Shown piece by piece: positions 23,919 through 34,985 of a stretch of DNA of 41,314 nucleotides. Every line of letters begins with the position of its first letter. Within the stretch, counting starts at the first letter, position 1. Location: NCBI GenBank assembly GCA_002104905.1, contig MCFE01000735.1, positions 1 to 41,314 of the forward strand, in the 5' to 3' direction. The position numbers and the translations under genes are program-made. The stretch comes from Basidiobolus meristosporus CBS 931.73 (taxonomy: Eukaryota > Basidiobolomycota > Basidiobolomycetes > Basidiobolales > Basidiobolaceae). The notes under the pieces are model-generated. The model was given only the letters and a program-made list of their open reading frames with translations. It searched no databases and was not told where the DNA came from.

Positions 23919-24167
23919 TTTATTCTGCATTACATCTCTCATCAATACAATGAATATATTGACTATTCATCTACAGTCCGGTGTTCAGATATAATCTTAC
24001 ATGAACAAGAAGTCCAGTAGGCATAGCATACGTTTCGGAGAATAGTGAGCACCGGAGGGTTGACGGTGTTGCGGAGACCCTGTAGGCGGAACAATCGGCT
24101 TAACAGTGAGGCTTTTGGAGAGTGGAAAGTAGTACGACGTTTGTCAATTGACAGCCCTCCTTTTATA
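23919..24167 (-). repeat. tandem unit 1, compact TATA-to-AATAAA cassette
   Basis: Minus strand: TATAAAA at 24167-24161, then about 240 bases, then AATAAA at 23924-23919. One frame reads HSPKASLLSRLFRLQG...IISEHRTVDE. The same frame stays open in units 2 and 3. It has the architecture of a short transcript or of an LTR (promoter plus polyA signal in about 300 bases). Confidence 0.55.
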
Positions 24168-24799
24168 CTGTTTCTTTGGCAATGAGCCATCCATCCCTTA
24201 CGCGTCACACCATGTGGTGCAGAATCATTATACCGGGTTGTGGTTGATAGCTTTTTGGACATTTCCATCATCGTTATCTTCCCCTGTTAGAACCATAAGC
24301 GAGATGGTATTGATCATGTCACATCAAGTCTGGAGAATATACTCTGGCCCGCAGTCTGATACAAGATTATGGCATATATGGATAGATAGTGACCCGGTAC
24401 AACAATTAAGTCAGACAGATATTTCCCGGCCGAATTCCGTTGCTTTGGATCAATATAAAACAGTGTAGTTTGTTACTATCAATACATGGAAATCATACAT
24501 GGAAATCATACATATTGGTCTGATAATCGGTTCTAATAATCAACGGAGAGCAGTGGTAGATTGGTGATAGAACACAACGCTGTAGAACATCCATCTATTT
24601 GAATATGCTGGATATGCTATATTTGGTATATCAGGACTACAACAAAATAACCGACTTGAAGCCCAAATAAGATATGGTCATAGCTGATATTGCGTATGAA
24701 AACCCCGATATTTTTGAAGCTTGAAGTGAGAAATGCTTTATGGCATATCTGGTCATACATATCCGGTACAACAAATACATAATCATCCCTGGAAAGCGG

Positions 24800-25028
24800 T
24801 TTATTCCGTATTACATCAATACAATGGAAATGCTGACTTCTCATCCACAGCCCGGCGTTCAGATATAATCTGACATGCACAGGAAACTCGGTAGGCGTTG
24901 CAATCAATATGGAGATTGGTGAGCACCAGATGATTGACGGTGTGACGGGGACCCTGAAGGCGGAAGATTCGGCTTAAAGGTGAGGCTTTTGGATAGTGGA
25001 AAGTAGTACAACGTTTGTAAATTATAAC
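24800..25028 (-). repeat. tandem unit 2, compact TATA-to-AATAAA cassette
   Basis: Minus strand: a weaker TATAAT at about 25028-25023, AATAAA at 24805-24800. The frame homologous to unit 1 reads HYPKASPLSRIFRLQG...IISERRAVDE. Confidence 0.5.
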
Positions 25029-25972
25029 TTATTCTTCGGTGCTGATTTATCCACTCCTCCCGGTGCGGAATCATTATTCCTGGGGTGCTTCAGAGTCAGT
25101 TGCTTCACTCCAAGCTTCTTGAGTGATTTCCATTTTCGTAACCTTCCTTTATGGACAGGTTCTGCGTATTGATTCCAGATTGGGTTACCTCGATTTCAGG
25201 ATAATACAACTGAGTCCACAAACGGATGAATGTTTGCAAGTACTATTCGACATGAGATTATACTGATGGACATAGTATACTGATGGGAACATAGCGCTAT
25301 ACTGATGGGAACATAGCGCACCTAAGTAACGGTACAGTCGGGAGCTAGTAAATAGCAAAACATATGGTCAAGCCTCCATATCAAATCCAGTGCCTTTAGA
25401 TTGATACCGAACATTTTTAAAACCAGAACTCATTAATAATGATTAAAACCAGACATATATAGATTAAGGAGAATTGAGGTCAGGCTTACTCTAAGTAGAT
25501 AGGTGAGCGAAACCAACGCGGTGGAAATGTCCAGCTGTTCGGATATCAAGATTACCACCAAACTCCTGATTTGTGCATATCAATCACCAAAATGGGAATC
25601 TATGGAATGTGCGGTCCGTAATTTGATGATGGACCTGGAATATCGCCTCCAAAAATATGACGTCAAAAAGGAAGGGCCAATGTTCTTAAACCTTGGAGGG
25701 AGACTTCGATCATTCCACATGTAGTTGTTTGGATCAAATCGATGGCAATTTAATGTTGTTCAGAGTTCACCAGCACACTGACCCACGAGTGATATGAAAC
25801 TGAGCATTCTCCATATTCTACAAACGAATTCTTCCAATGCATAATCTTATTGCTCCCTACTTGTACTCAAATCAACGCATCTGCTCTTTCTCGAATCTTG
25901 GCTCATATACCCTTGGCCAAGCACTCCCAAGTTACTTAACCCGACAAATGTATAATTATCACTGATAAACGT

Positions 25973-26217
25973 TTTATTCCGTCTTGACGAATCAATACAA
26001 TGGATATATTGACTTCTCGACTACAGTCCTGGGTTCAGTTATAATCTGACATGATTTGGAAGTCAAGTGAGCATAGTAACTGCTTCGGAGAATGGTGAGC
26101 ACCAGACGTGAGGCTGAAGAGCGGAGACCTTGTAGGCGGAATATGCGGCTTAACGGTGAGGCTTTTGGAGAGTGGAAAGTAGTACAATGTTTGTCAAGCG
26201 ACGGTCCTCATTTTATA
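25973..26217 (-). repeat. tandem unit 3, compact TATA-to-AATAAA cassette
   Basis: Minus strand: TATAAAA at 26217-26211 and AATAAA at 25978-25973. The homologous frame reads HSPKASPLSRIFRLQG...IITEPRTVVE. Confidence 0.5.
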
Positions 26218-27050
26218 GTGAATCTTTGGCAACAAATTGTCCTCTCCTCTCACGTGGTGTGGAATCTTTGTGGTCGACAGCTTTCCGTATTCCATTTCAA
26301 TTCTCACTATCTTACCTTTTTGTGTCATATGGACTCCTGATTGTGTTACATTGGTTTGGGGAGAATGCACCTTTACTTACCAACCACTGCAAGTATTCTG
26401 TTTGATTCATTCTTTCTAGTACAAGATTATACCGATTCCCCATTTATGGAAGATCAGTGGACTTAGGTAATAGTCAATCCCGGCTCTGGTTTTGGGAAGA
26501 AAAGGCGAAATATCAGTGAAAGAATCTTGACAGAACATTTCGGGGAGTGTGACCCGTTACTATTGATCCCTTTATTAGATAACATTTAGCCTCACACAAC
26601 GGTACTGATGGTAACTTTTTTGTAGGATTTTGTGATTGGCGAAGGACACCAATCTCATTTGGTATAACGAGGCTACCACCGAGGTATCTGATTTGTAGAG
26701 ATTACCATGTAAACAACTAAGATAGGGAATTTATGGTATGTGCACCAAGTTGTGATGGGCCCACTTTTTGTCCTCCCAAAATAAGATTCGGTCATAGTCC
26801 ATGTTGTGTATCAAACACCTAGGCACTGGTCAGTTCCATGGAGAATAATGGAGGTAATATCGGTGATACTTGCCAAATTCCGTTGCTCTAGATATTTCAA
26901 AGATTGGTCAATGCTTTCATGGAACAAGATTTTCCGTTACATTACTCAGCTACCAATAGCTAAATAAAAATGACAGTGTCTGTGGATTGGCGAAAGAAAC
27001 CAGTGCTGTCCAAGAAGTCGGGTGTGGGAAATCAAAGTAATCATCAAGAT

Positions 27051-28015
27051 GGAGATTAATGGTGTGTTGAGAGGCACGGGTTCACGGGGTTACTCTCATA
27101 ATTGAGGTATCAAGATCCCTCGAATGCACAAAACAAGGACAGAACATTCCTGGAGTGACATTAACGGCTGCCTTGAAAAAATGCGTTATCAATTGTGAGG
27201 ATAGCAATGACCGCATTGAGATACTACCAAACTTACTCTTGAGAACCTCCATCCTACCCTCCATCCCGTATGCTATTGAGCCTAGATCGCGTATACCTAA
27301 AATGTCTTATCTAGCCTAAGCAGGGTTTCTATAGTATCTAGCATAAGCGGTGAAGCTTGGTGATAATGGTAATATCTGTTGCTTGGATATGATGTATAAT
27401 GCTGATGACTGCTACGGATATGCGAAGCTGTGTTGACACGTTGTTGCAACCTTATCACTTCTTATCCACACACAGATAAACCTAAGGAACAGTCTTCAGT
27501 GGGAAGCAAATGTTGAAGTGTCATGATTTTTATGGCTACAGTGTTATATTGCAACAAAATATTGCAATTTGGTTCTTTAATAGTGCATTACATTCATTGA
27601 TGCCGTGATTTTGATGTATTACGGTTCTTTTTCATATGTGTATATATACGGAATCTTTGTCCCTGTTGTTGTTTAGGGTTATTAGCCATTTCAAATCATG
27701 TCTGCATTTCAAATCAATTGCCGCAATTTCGGACTTCCATTTTGGCTACGGTATTCAGACCAGCTACGAGTAGCCAGAAGTGCATGTGTTATAGTGGACA
27801 TGGCATGAGTGATGGTCCTGATATTGTATTAATAAAGCAGAAATAATTGCTGTTATTTCCATAGTCAGTAACAAGCTTTAGAGCATAGTCATTAAATATA
27901 GCAAGATTTTAGGAAATACTGGAGGTGACTGAGTTAACCGGAAGAATTATGTAACATTCACTTGCTTTATTAAGCTCAAATACAGTACATATACCTGGCG
28001 GGAAACTTTATAAAC
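27051..28015. other. AT-rich, no gene recognised
   Basis: No supported coding frame. Near 27900-27950 a stretch (TTAGGAAATACTGGAGGTGACTGAG) weakly resembles the antisense end of the copia LTR and may be an older fragment. Confidence 0.4.
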
Positions 28016-28361
28016 TGTTTGAAGAGTTTTGGAGATATTGGAAGCAATTGTAAGAACAAGCAAGTTATGTTGTTTTCATTCAATGATTTATTGAATGTAA
28101 AAGTAGTATTTATACTTTATTTAGTCTTGGCAAAAAACATGTAAAATACGCTTAGGAAGACCCCAAGAATATGTGTGCAAAGTTTGGGGCTGTTTGGACA
28201 ACTTTAAGAAAAGCCATGTTCTGGATGCCTGATGCTTTATTGAAAATATTTTAAGTAAATCCCAACAAGAGTTTTGGTCAGTATTCTCTAAGACTTGCAG
28301 GTAATGATCTAAGTGAGTAGGTAAGATGAATACATAGGTGCAATTACAAATTTCAAAAACA
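28016..28361 (-). repeat. antisense copia LTR (A)
   Basis: 346 bases of the copia LTR family in reverse orientation. The reverse complement begins TGTTTTTGAAATTTGTAATTG and ends near CTCCAAAACTCTTCAAACA. It joins the antisense RNase H fragment to its right, so it is the 3' LTR of a minus-strand element. Confidence 0.8.
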
Positions 28362-28494
28362 CTCCCACTCAACCAAATATTCACATGAACTAAATCTAAT
28401 TGTCATATGTGATTTTCAAACTTCTTGATAGCTAATTGTTTAGTAAATATGGCTGTAATAGCTTCATCTGTAGGATAGTAAGCTAAGTTAACTA
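28362..28494 (-). pseudogene. antisense copia RNase H end (A)
   Basis: The reverse complement reads LTYYPTDEAITAIFTKQLA followed by IKKFEN, the copia C-terminus, and runs into LTR A after a purine tract (GAGTGGGAG). It is cut off on the other side by LTR B. Confidence 0.75.
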
Positions 28495-28631
28495 TATTGA
28501 AAGAGCTTTGGAAATACTGGGAGTGATTGGGAGAACAAGTTGATTTTGTGGCTTAATCCTATGTTTTGTAGGTAGTGATTTAAGTACTAAGTTAGGTTAA
28601 TATTCATGTGGAATTACAAATTTTCTCAACA
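28495..28631 (-). repeat. antisense copia LTR (B), internally deleted
   Basis: Only 137 bases: both ends of the LTR are present (reverse complement starts TGTTGAGAAAATTTGTAATT and ends CCAAAGCTCTTTCAATA), but roughly the central 200 bases are gone. Confidence 0.7.
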
Positions 28632-28881
28632 CTCCTACTCAACTAAATATGCATATTAGCTAATCCTATTTATGTTATACAATAATCATATTTGTCACTA
28701 GCTAGTTACTTAGTAAATATGTCAGCAATCATTTTGTCTGTAAGAGAGTAGACTAAGCTAACTAAGTTGTTTTCTATGACTTTATGCGTGATAAGGTGTT
28801 TAGTATCTATGTGCTTAATTCTAGCCTGAAAAGATGGATTTCTACCTAATTCTAAACATCCCTGACTATCTTGAACAAATG
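28632..28881 (-). pseudogene. antisense copia RNase H end (B)
   Basis: The reverse complement contains DSQGCLELGRNPSFQARIKH and MIADIFTK in one decayed reading, the same block as at 500-700 on the plus strand. It ends at LTR B. It is followed on the right by a plus-strand LTR start. Confidence 0.75.
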
Positions 28882-28956
28882 TGTTGTAAAAACTTGTAAT
28901 TCCACCTAAATATTAACCCAATGTAGTCACTAAAGTTATTACCTGCAAATCTTGGA
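28882..28956 (+). repeat. copia LTR 5' fragment, truncated
   Basis: Starts TGTTGTAAAAACTTGTAATT and matches the first ~75 bases of the LTR, then breaks off just before a LINE 3' end. Confidence 0.7.
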
Positions 28957-28969
28957 GCACACCTTGGGT

Positions 28970-29281
28970 CAGGGTTACAGGGGAGACAGTGATCAGCAGG
29001 TGAAAACTTTATTTCAATTGAAACAAAGAATCTAGAACCACTGTTGTAGCTCTGATATCAGAGTGTGTGGCTAAGGGGAATTTGAAGGTAAGTTAATGAG
29101 GAGAGATGATAGTTCTTCAGTCCTCAAGACACCATTTAGTTGGAAGAGGGTAGCAAGAGAGGTAAGAATGATTAGTGAGCATCATAAATAAGGGGAATAT
29201 GATAAGGATTGATATTCATTATATTGGGAGTGTGCTATTTCAGATATTACTGTCAAAGGGCAGTGAAGTACTTCAGGTAGG
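28970..29281 (-). mobile_element. 5'-truncated LINE 3' fragment (L5)
   Basis: Matches the 3' end of the telomeric LINE (compare 36510-36800): GGGGAGACAGTGATCAGCAGG, then the TTTATTTCAATTGAAACAAAG block and the reading frame region. It is diverged. Its 3' boundary reads GGGTTACAGGGG, a decayed form of the TTAGGGG junctions at 34986-36505. It is cut by the copia LTR at 29282. Confidence 0.75.
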
Positions 29282-29630
29282 TGTTGTAAAAATTTGTATT
29301 TCCACCTAAATATTCACCTAACTTAGTCACTTAGATCATTACCCTCAAATCCTAGAGAATACTGACCAAATTCCTTGTTGGGATTTACTTAAAATATTTT
29401 CACCAAAATACCAGGTACCCAGAACATGAAAATTCTCAAAGTTGTCCAAACAGCCCCAGACTTTGCATACATGTTCTTTGGACCTTCCTTAACCTATTCT
29501 ATGTTTTTGTAATGCCAAGACCAGGTAAAAGCATAAGTACTACTTTTACATTCAATAAATCATTGAGTGAAAACCACAAAATCTACTTGTTCTCCCAATC
29601 ACTTCCAATATCTCCAAGACTCTTACAACA
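29282..29630 (+). repeat. copia 5' LTR, element 1
   Basis: 349 bases, perfect terminal inverted repeat TGTTGTAA...TTACAACA. It contains a TATA-like region (AAAAGCATAAGTAC) and ends directly at the primer site. Confidence 0.92.
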
Positions 29631-29642
29631 GGTTATGAGCCC
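29631..29642 (+). promoter_or_regulatory. primer binding site, element 1 (half-tRNA initiator Met type)
   Basis: GGTTATGAGCCC directly abuts the LTR. It is complementary to GGGCTCATAACC, the anticodon stem-loop of initiator tRNA-Met (as in yeast), not to a tRNA 3' end. The gag ATG (29635) lies inside it. Confidence 0.75.
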
Positions 29643-31170
29643 CAAGCTGTCACTCTCTGCAATGTCTACTACTGCTATTACTGGAATTTTTCCCTCTGCT
29701 GAAAAGTTGGATGGATCTAACTACCAAGTGTGGAATGTGAAGATGAAGATGCTGCTACAAGAAAGAGGCCTTTGTGATATTGTCATGGGAGAAGAATGCC
29801 CTCCTAAAAATGTGGGAGAGGAAGCCTTAAAGTAGCAGAAGAAAGAACAAAGTGCCTTTAACTGCAATTGCCTTAATGTTAAGGACAAATTGCTAATTCA
29901 ATGCTCAAGAGCAAAAATGGCAAAGAATGCCTGGAAAGCATTAGAAGATACCTACAAGTCATGTTCAGCTGCCAAGAAGATGTATCTGGGACAAAAATTC
30001 TTTACTACAAAGATGCTGCCAGGAGAAGAAATGAAAAATCTAATTAACAGAATTACCCTGCTGGTAGATGAAATGGAATTGGTGGGCATACCAACTACTG
30101 ATGAGGATGTGATAGTTACCATCCTGAATATCCTGACAGACAAGTTTCAGGGCCTTGTATCAGCCCTAGAGTCTAGAACTGAAGATTTGACATTAAACTA
30201 TGTATATAGAAGGCTCCTGGATGAAGAATTAAGGAAATCAAGCACCAATAAGAAGGATGAAGAAAATGCTTTAATAAGCAATGATAACCAACAAAGGAGG
30301 TACCCAAGACCCTACAAAGGCAACAGCAACCTATTTTGCAACTACTGCAAAAGGAAAGGACACACATCAGACCGGTGCTTCAAAAAAAGATAGTCAGTGG
30401 AAAAAGTATGAATATGGAAATGTGGCAACAACTGAAGATAGACTATTCATATCTGCACTTAATATGACCACAAACAAGGATTATCAGACATGGTATATTG
30501 ACTCTGGAGCATTTCAACACTTTACACACCAAAAAGAACTTTTTACCCAGTATCAAGAAATTCCAATTAAGAAGGTTTTCATGGATGACAATAGGACACT
30601 TGATGCAGTAGGAGAAGGAACTATCCACGTATGCCTAGGATGCAGTGAAGGAAGCCATACACAGACCTTTAAAGAAGGACTCTATGTACCAGAAATAGTC
30701 AAGAACCTACTATTTGTAAGCAAGGCCACAGCAGAAGGACTCAGTTTCAGCTTTGACAATTCCGGATGCAAGATCACAAATCAAAATGGTGCACATATTG
30801 CTTTGGGTATCAGAGATCAGAATCCTTACAAGTTGACTTATATTCCATCATATTTGGAAGCAAATATAAGTAACTAAAATGAAGAAACCCCAATGCTTTA
30901 GCACAGGAGATTTGGGCACATCAATTTTGATTATTTGCGCAAAATGATCAAAGATCAGCGAATATCTGGAGTAAAAATTGATCCCCCAGCTAATTTGGAG
31001 CACTGTGAAGCCTGCATATATGGGAAACAATCCAGACAACCAATCACAAGCTCTGGGTTAATCAAAACTAAGAGAAAATTAGATCAAATTCACTCAGATC
31101 TGTGTGGACCCATGCAAAAATTATACTTAGGCGGGGAGAAATATTTGATTACCTTTATTGATGATAATAC
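29635..31170 (+). pseudogene. copia gag-pol, element 1, broken and interrupted
   Basis: Gag starts MSPKLSLSAMSTTAIT in the primer site. The UBN2-type gag (LDGSNYQVWNVKMKMLLQ) carries a stop at 29833-29835 where element 2 has Tyr. A CCHC knuckle (CNYCKRKGHTSDRCFKK) ends at a stop at 30391-30393, and the frame shifts by one base there. In the new frame come the protease (TWYIDSGAFQHF, catalytic DSG intact), the GAG-pre-integrase region (HRRFGHINFDYLRKM), and the start of integrase (HSDLCGPM), stopping at FIDDN where element 2 is inserted. There is no RT or RNase H and no 3' LTR. Confidence 0.88.
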
Positions 31171-31519
31171 TGTAGTAAAAATTCATATTTCCACCTAAAT
31201 ATTCACCTAACTTAGTCACTTAGATCATCACCTTCAAATCCTTGAGAATACTGACCAAATTCCTTGTCGGCATTTACTTAGAATATTTTCACCAAAATGC
31301 CAGGTACCCAGAACATGAAAATTCTCAAAGTTGTCCAAACAGCCCCAAAATTTGCACACATGTTCTTGGGATCTTTCTTAACCTATTCTATGTGTTTGTA
31401 ATGCCAAGACCAGGTAAAAGCATAAATACTACTTTCACATTCAATAAATCATTGAGTGAAAACCACATAATCTACTTGTTCTCCCAATCACTTCCAATAT
31501 CTCCAAGACTCTTACAACA
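31171..31519 (+). repeat. copia 5' LTR, element 2 (nested in element 1)
   Basis: 349 bases, very similar to the LTR at 29282, starting TGTAGTAA and ending TTACAACA. It lies inside the integrase coding region of element 1, so element 2 is the younger insertion. The preceding AATAC is the expected target-site copy, but its partner is lost with the 3' end. Confidence 0.92.
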
Positions 31520-31531
31520 GGTTATGAGCCC
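31520..31531 (+). promoter_or_regulatory. primer binding site, element 2
   Basis: GGTTATGAGCCC, identical to the site in element 1 and again containing the gag ATG (31524). Confidence 0.75.
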
Positions 31532-33400
31532 CAAGCTGTCACTCTCTGCAATGTCTACTACTGCTATTACTGGAATTTTTCCCTCTGCTGAAAAGTTAGA
31601 TGGCTCTAACTACCAAGTGTGGAAGGTGAAGATGAAGATGCTGCTACAAGAAATAGGCCTTTGGGATATTGTCATGGGAGAAGAATGCCCTCCTAAAAAC
31701 GTGGGAGAGGAAGCCTTAAAGTACCAGAAGAAAGAACAAAGTGCCTTTAACTGCATTTGCCTTAATGTCAAGGACAAATTGCTAATTCAATGCTCAAGAG
31801 CAAAAACGGCAAAGAATGCCTGGAAGGCATTAGAAGACACCTACAAATCATGTTCAGCTGCTACAAAAATGTATCTGAGACAAAAATTCTTTACTACAAA
31901 GATGCTGCCAGGAGAAGTAATGAAAAATCTAATTAACAGAATTACCCTGCTGGTAGATGAGATGGAATCTGTGGGCATACCAACTACTGATGAGGATGTG
32001 ATAGTTACCATCCTGAATAGCCTGACAGACAAGTCTCAGGGCCTTGTATCAGCCCTAGAGTCCAGAACTCAAGATTTGACCTTAAATTACGTATATGGAA
32101 GGCTCCTGGATGAAGAATTAAGAAAATCAAGCGCCAATAAGAAGGAAGAAGAAAATGCTTTAATAAGCAATGATAACCAGCAAAGGAGGTACCCAAGACC
32201 CTACAAAGGCAACAGCAACCTATTTTGCAACTACTGCAAAAGGAAAGGACACACATCAGACCAGTGTTTCAAAAAGAGAGATTATCAGCAAAAGAAGCCT
32301 GAATATGGAAATGCTGCAACAACTGAAGATAGACTATTCATATCTGCACTAAATATGACCACAAACAAGGATTCTCAGATGTGATATATTTACTCTGGAG
32401 CTTCTCAACACTTTACACACCAAAATGAACTTTTTACCCAATATCAAGAAAATCCAATTAAGAAGGTTTTCATGGGTGACAATAGAACACTTGATGCAGT
32501 GGGAGAAGGAACTATTCAAGTAAACCTTAGAGGCAGTGAAGGAAGCCATACACTGACCTTTAAAGAAGTACTCTATGTACCAGAAATAGCCAAGAACCTA
32601 CTCTCTGTAAGCAAGGCCACAGCAGAAGGACTCAGTTTCAGTTTTGACAATTCTGGATGCAGGATCACTGATCAAAATGGTGCTCATATTGCTTTGGGCA
32701 TCAGAGATCAAAATCTATACAAGTTGACTTATATTCCATCATATCTGGAAGCCAATTTAAGTAACTTAAATGCAGAAACACCAATGCTTTGGCACAGGAG
32801 ATTTGGACACATCAATTTTGATTATTTGCGAAAAATGATCCAAGATCAGCAAATTTCTGGAGTGAAAATTGATCCCCCAGCTAATTAGGAGCACTGTGAA
32901 GCCTGCATATATGGGAAACAAGCCAGACAACCGTTCAAGAGCTCTGGGTTAATCAAAACTAAGAAAAAATTAGATCTAATTCACTCAGATCTGTGTGGAC
33001 CTATGCAAAATTTATCCTTAGGCAGGATGAAGTATTTAATCACTTTTATTGATGATTATACAAGATACACATGGGTCTACTTCATGGAGAGAAAGGAAGA
33101 AGCTCTGTCTAAGTTCAGGGAGTTTAAAGCCATGGTGGAGAGAGAAACCGGTGAAAAAATCAAGAAAATACACTCTGACAATGGTGGAGAATATACCTCA
33201 AAACTCTTCATCCACTTCTGCAAAATTCATGGGATAAAGCAAGAGACTACTGTACCATACTCCCCACAGCAAAATGGAGTAGCAGAACAAGCTAACAGAT
33301 CAATAATTGATATGGCAAGATCTATGATCCGTGATCAAAAATTATCCTGTGATTTTTGGGCGGAATCAGTTGCCACTGCTGTATATCTTAAAAATAGGAG
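31524..33400 (+). pseudogene. copia gag-pol, element 2, two stops, 3' truncated
   Basis: One frame throughout, broken only by stops at 32382-32384 and 32886-32888. The gag (LDGSNYQVWKVKMKMLLQ) and CCHC knuckle (CNYCKRKGHTSDQCF) are intact. The protease reads YIYSGASQHF: the catalytic Asp is Tyr and a stop precedes it. GAG-pre-integrase is LWHRRFGHINFDYLRK. The integrase core has HSDLCGPM, HSDNGGEY and PQQNGVAE, the three acidic residues. Homology stops near AVYLKNR at about 33400; RT, RNase H and the 3' LTR are missing. The frame also stays open upstream through the LTR to 31242. Confidence 0.9.
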
Positions 33401-34087
33401 TTATAACAGAATACTTTGTGATTCTTATCTATTCAATATTGCTATTAGCAATCATAGTGGTGTCTATACTTAATTCTCTAAATTCTTTTGTGTGATAGCT
33501 TATGGTGCTTGTAATGCCAGTTTGGCTTGCACAATGAGTTGCAGAATTTTTGCAGTAAAATTAGTAGCACTCACAAATAATTCAGCTTGTAATATACCTA
33601 CAAATAGCTATGGACTTGTTGATAAAATGCTGCATAGTAATTTTATTTCTTTTCAGCAGCAAAGCCCATTATATTTGCACTCTCACATGAAACATCATAG
33701 TTGTCTACAGTTGTAATTACTGCACAATCAATCCTGCTCAATGTGTTTTAATATGTTAAGTTTCTTGAAAGAAAATATACAGATACAGTTATATTAACAT
33801 CCAGCCAAGAATACCATCAACCATGATTGATTCTTATTCTCAATATATGCATGCATTATGGTGGTGTAGAGGTACTCCAGGGAGAAGCTACACAACTCAA
33901 GATGTGTGAGATGTCTGTTGGGTTCAATAACCTCTGGGTCTAAACTGCTGCTTTCTTTGTCAATATGTAACTATGGTAAAAGCTCCTGCTTCTCTAGCTT
34001 CCTTGGTGCTCCAAGTGTCTCCAAAGGCCTCTGTGTGTCTTGTGCATAACCCTGAAAAGCTCCTTGATGGCAGGTCTGAGGTGTAAC
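33401..34087. other. no gene recognised
   Basis: Sequence following the break in copia element 2. It does not match the rest of a copia element in either direction and has no supported ORF. Confidence 0.4.
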
Positions 34088-34660
34088 TGTAGAAGGCAGG
34101 TGCAGTGGTCAACTGCTAATCAATAAGGGAGAAGTATTTCTGATAGATGGGATGATTTATTGATAGGGTTTGACTTCCCTTAAATACTTTTCCAGATTGC
34201 CAAGTGATTACTAATGACAAGGTTCTAGAAAATTCCAGGCATCAGAGGAATTCTTGATGACATCACTATGAGCTAAAAATACTTCAAGGAGGTTGTGGAA
34301 GGTTCTAAAAGGCACAGCACATCCAACCAATCAGGGATCAGTAGTCTGAGACCTGTGTAGCATAGAGATACCATACATGGTACTAATATGGTGGGGATGG
34401 TAACACAGACTTAGGTCATGTGTCATGGGTACTGACACAGGTACTTGCCTAATGTGGATACATATACTAATCAGAAAGCTGAGCAACATCTGGGATAACT
34501 AATGCTATCAATTAATTAGGGTAAACATCATATGGGGATAATACAAATAATATGGGCAATATAAGAATGGGATAATACTGATAAGATAAAATATGGATAA
34601 GTGTATCATGATAGCTATATGAATAAACTTGTATGTAGGAGGTATGTTTACCCTACCACA
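34088..34660 (-). repeat. 573-base LTR of a second LTR-retrotransposon family
   Basis: On the minus strand it starts TGTGGTAGGG and ends CCTTCTACA, an imperfect inverted repeat. Within it, a TATTTAAG promoter-like box is followed by AATAAATC. The 5-base flanks (GTAAC and GCATT) do not match, so it is not a simple solo LTR. The adjoining coding-like sequence at its 5' side suggests it is a 3' LTR. Confidence 0.55.
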
Positions 34661-34925
34661 GCATTCAATCAGGTTTCCTATATATATGAGGCAAATACCT
34701 GTATTTTGGTGACAGAGTCCTGGCCTGGCAAGACCTTGGCATGGTGGATGTTGAATACATGATACATGGATAGCTGGGTAGAATATGCTTCCCACCAACT
34801 CTCATGATTTGAGTCCAGCAGGAGGTGCAGTGGTATTCTAGTGTGGTTGTAAGGCTTAGCATGGTAAATGAGCAGTTCAAACAAAAGCACCCCCAGCTCA
34901 CTCCACAAAAACTATTCAAATACAA
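34661..34925 (-). pseudogene. possible end of an LTR-element integrase
   Basis: The minus-strand frame reads WSELGVLLFELLIYHAKPYN followed by HTRIPLHLLLD, then ends near the LTR at 34660. This resembles the C-terminal side of a gypsy-type integrase (W..LL.L.E.A.N...H...G..P), but the match is weak. Confidence 0.35.
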
Positions 34926-34985
34926 GGTGTCACTGTTGAATGGCAGCCCAAATATGTTAATTGAGTGACAACATTCTTGGTTACC

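Larger units (their letters stand above)
23905..27050. repeat. degenerate tandem array, three units of about 0.9-1.2 kb
   Basis: The block with GAGGCTTTTGG, AGTGGAAAGTAGTAC and ATCAATACAATG recurs near 23950-24150, 24820-25015 and 26000-26190. Flanking parts also repeat: around 25503-25690 and 26640-26830 both contain a diverged CTATGGAATGTGC / TTATGGTATGTGC segment followed by a CCTCC(C/A)AAAA stretch. Copies are considerably diverged, so the array is old. Confidence 0.7.

Noticed and set aside
25503-25724. 73-codon plus-strand frame in the tandem array
   Set aside because: It starts at a GTG codon, has no domain, and the related stretch near 26600-26830 is not open.
31242-31523. Longer gag reading from within the LTR
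   Set aside because: No reason to translate the LTR: the homologous region in element 1 is not open as far, and gag homology begins at the primer-site ATG.
33401-34087. Search for the missing RT/RNase H of copia element 2
   Set aside because: No copia motif could be read in either strand; the element ends near 33400.
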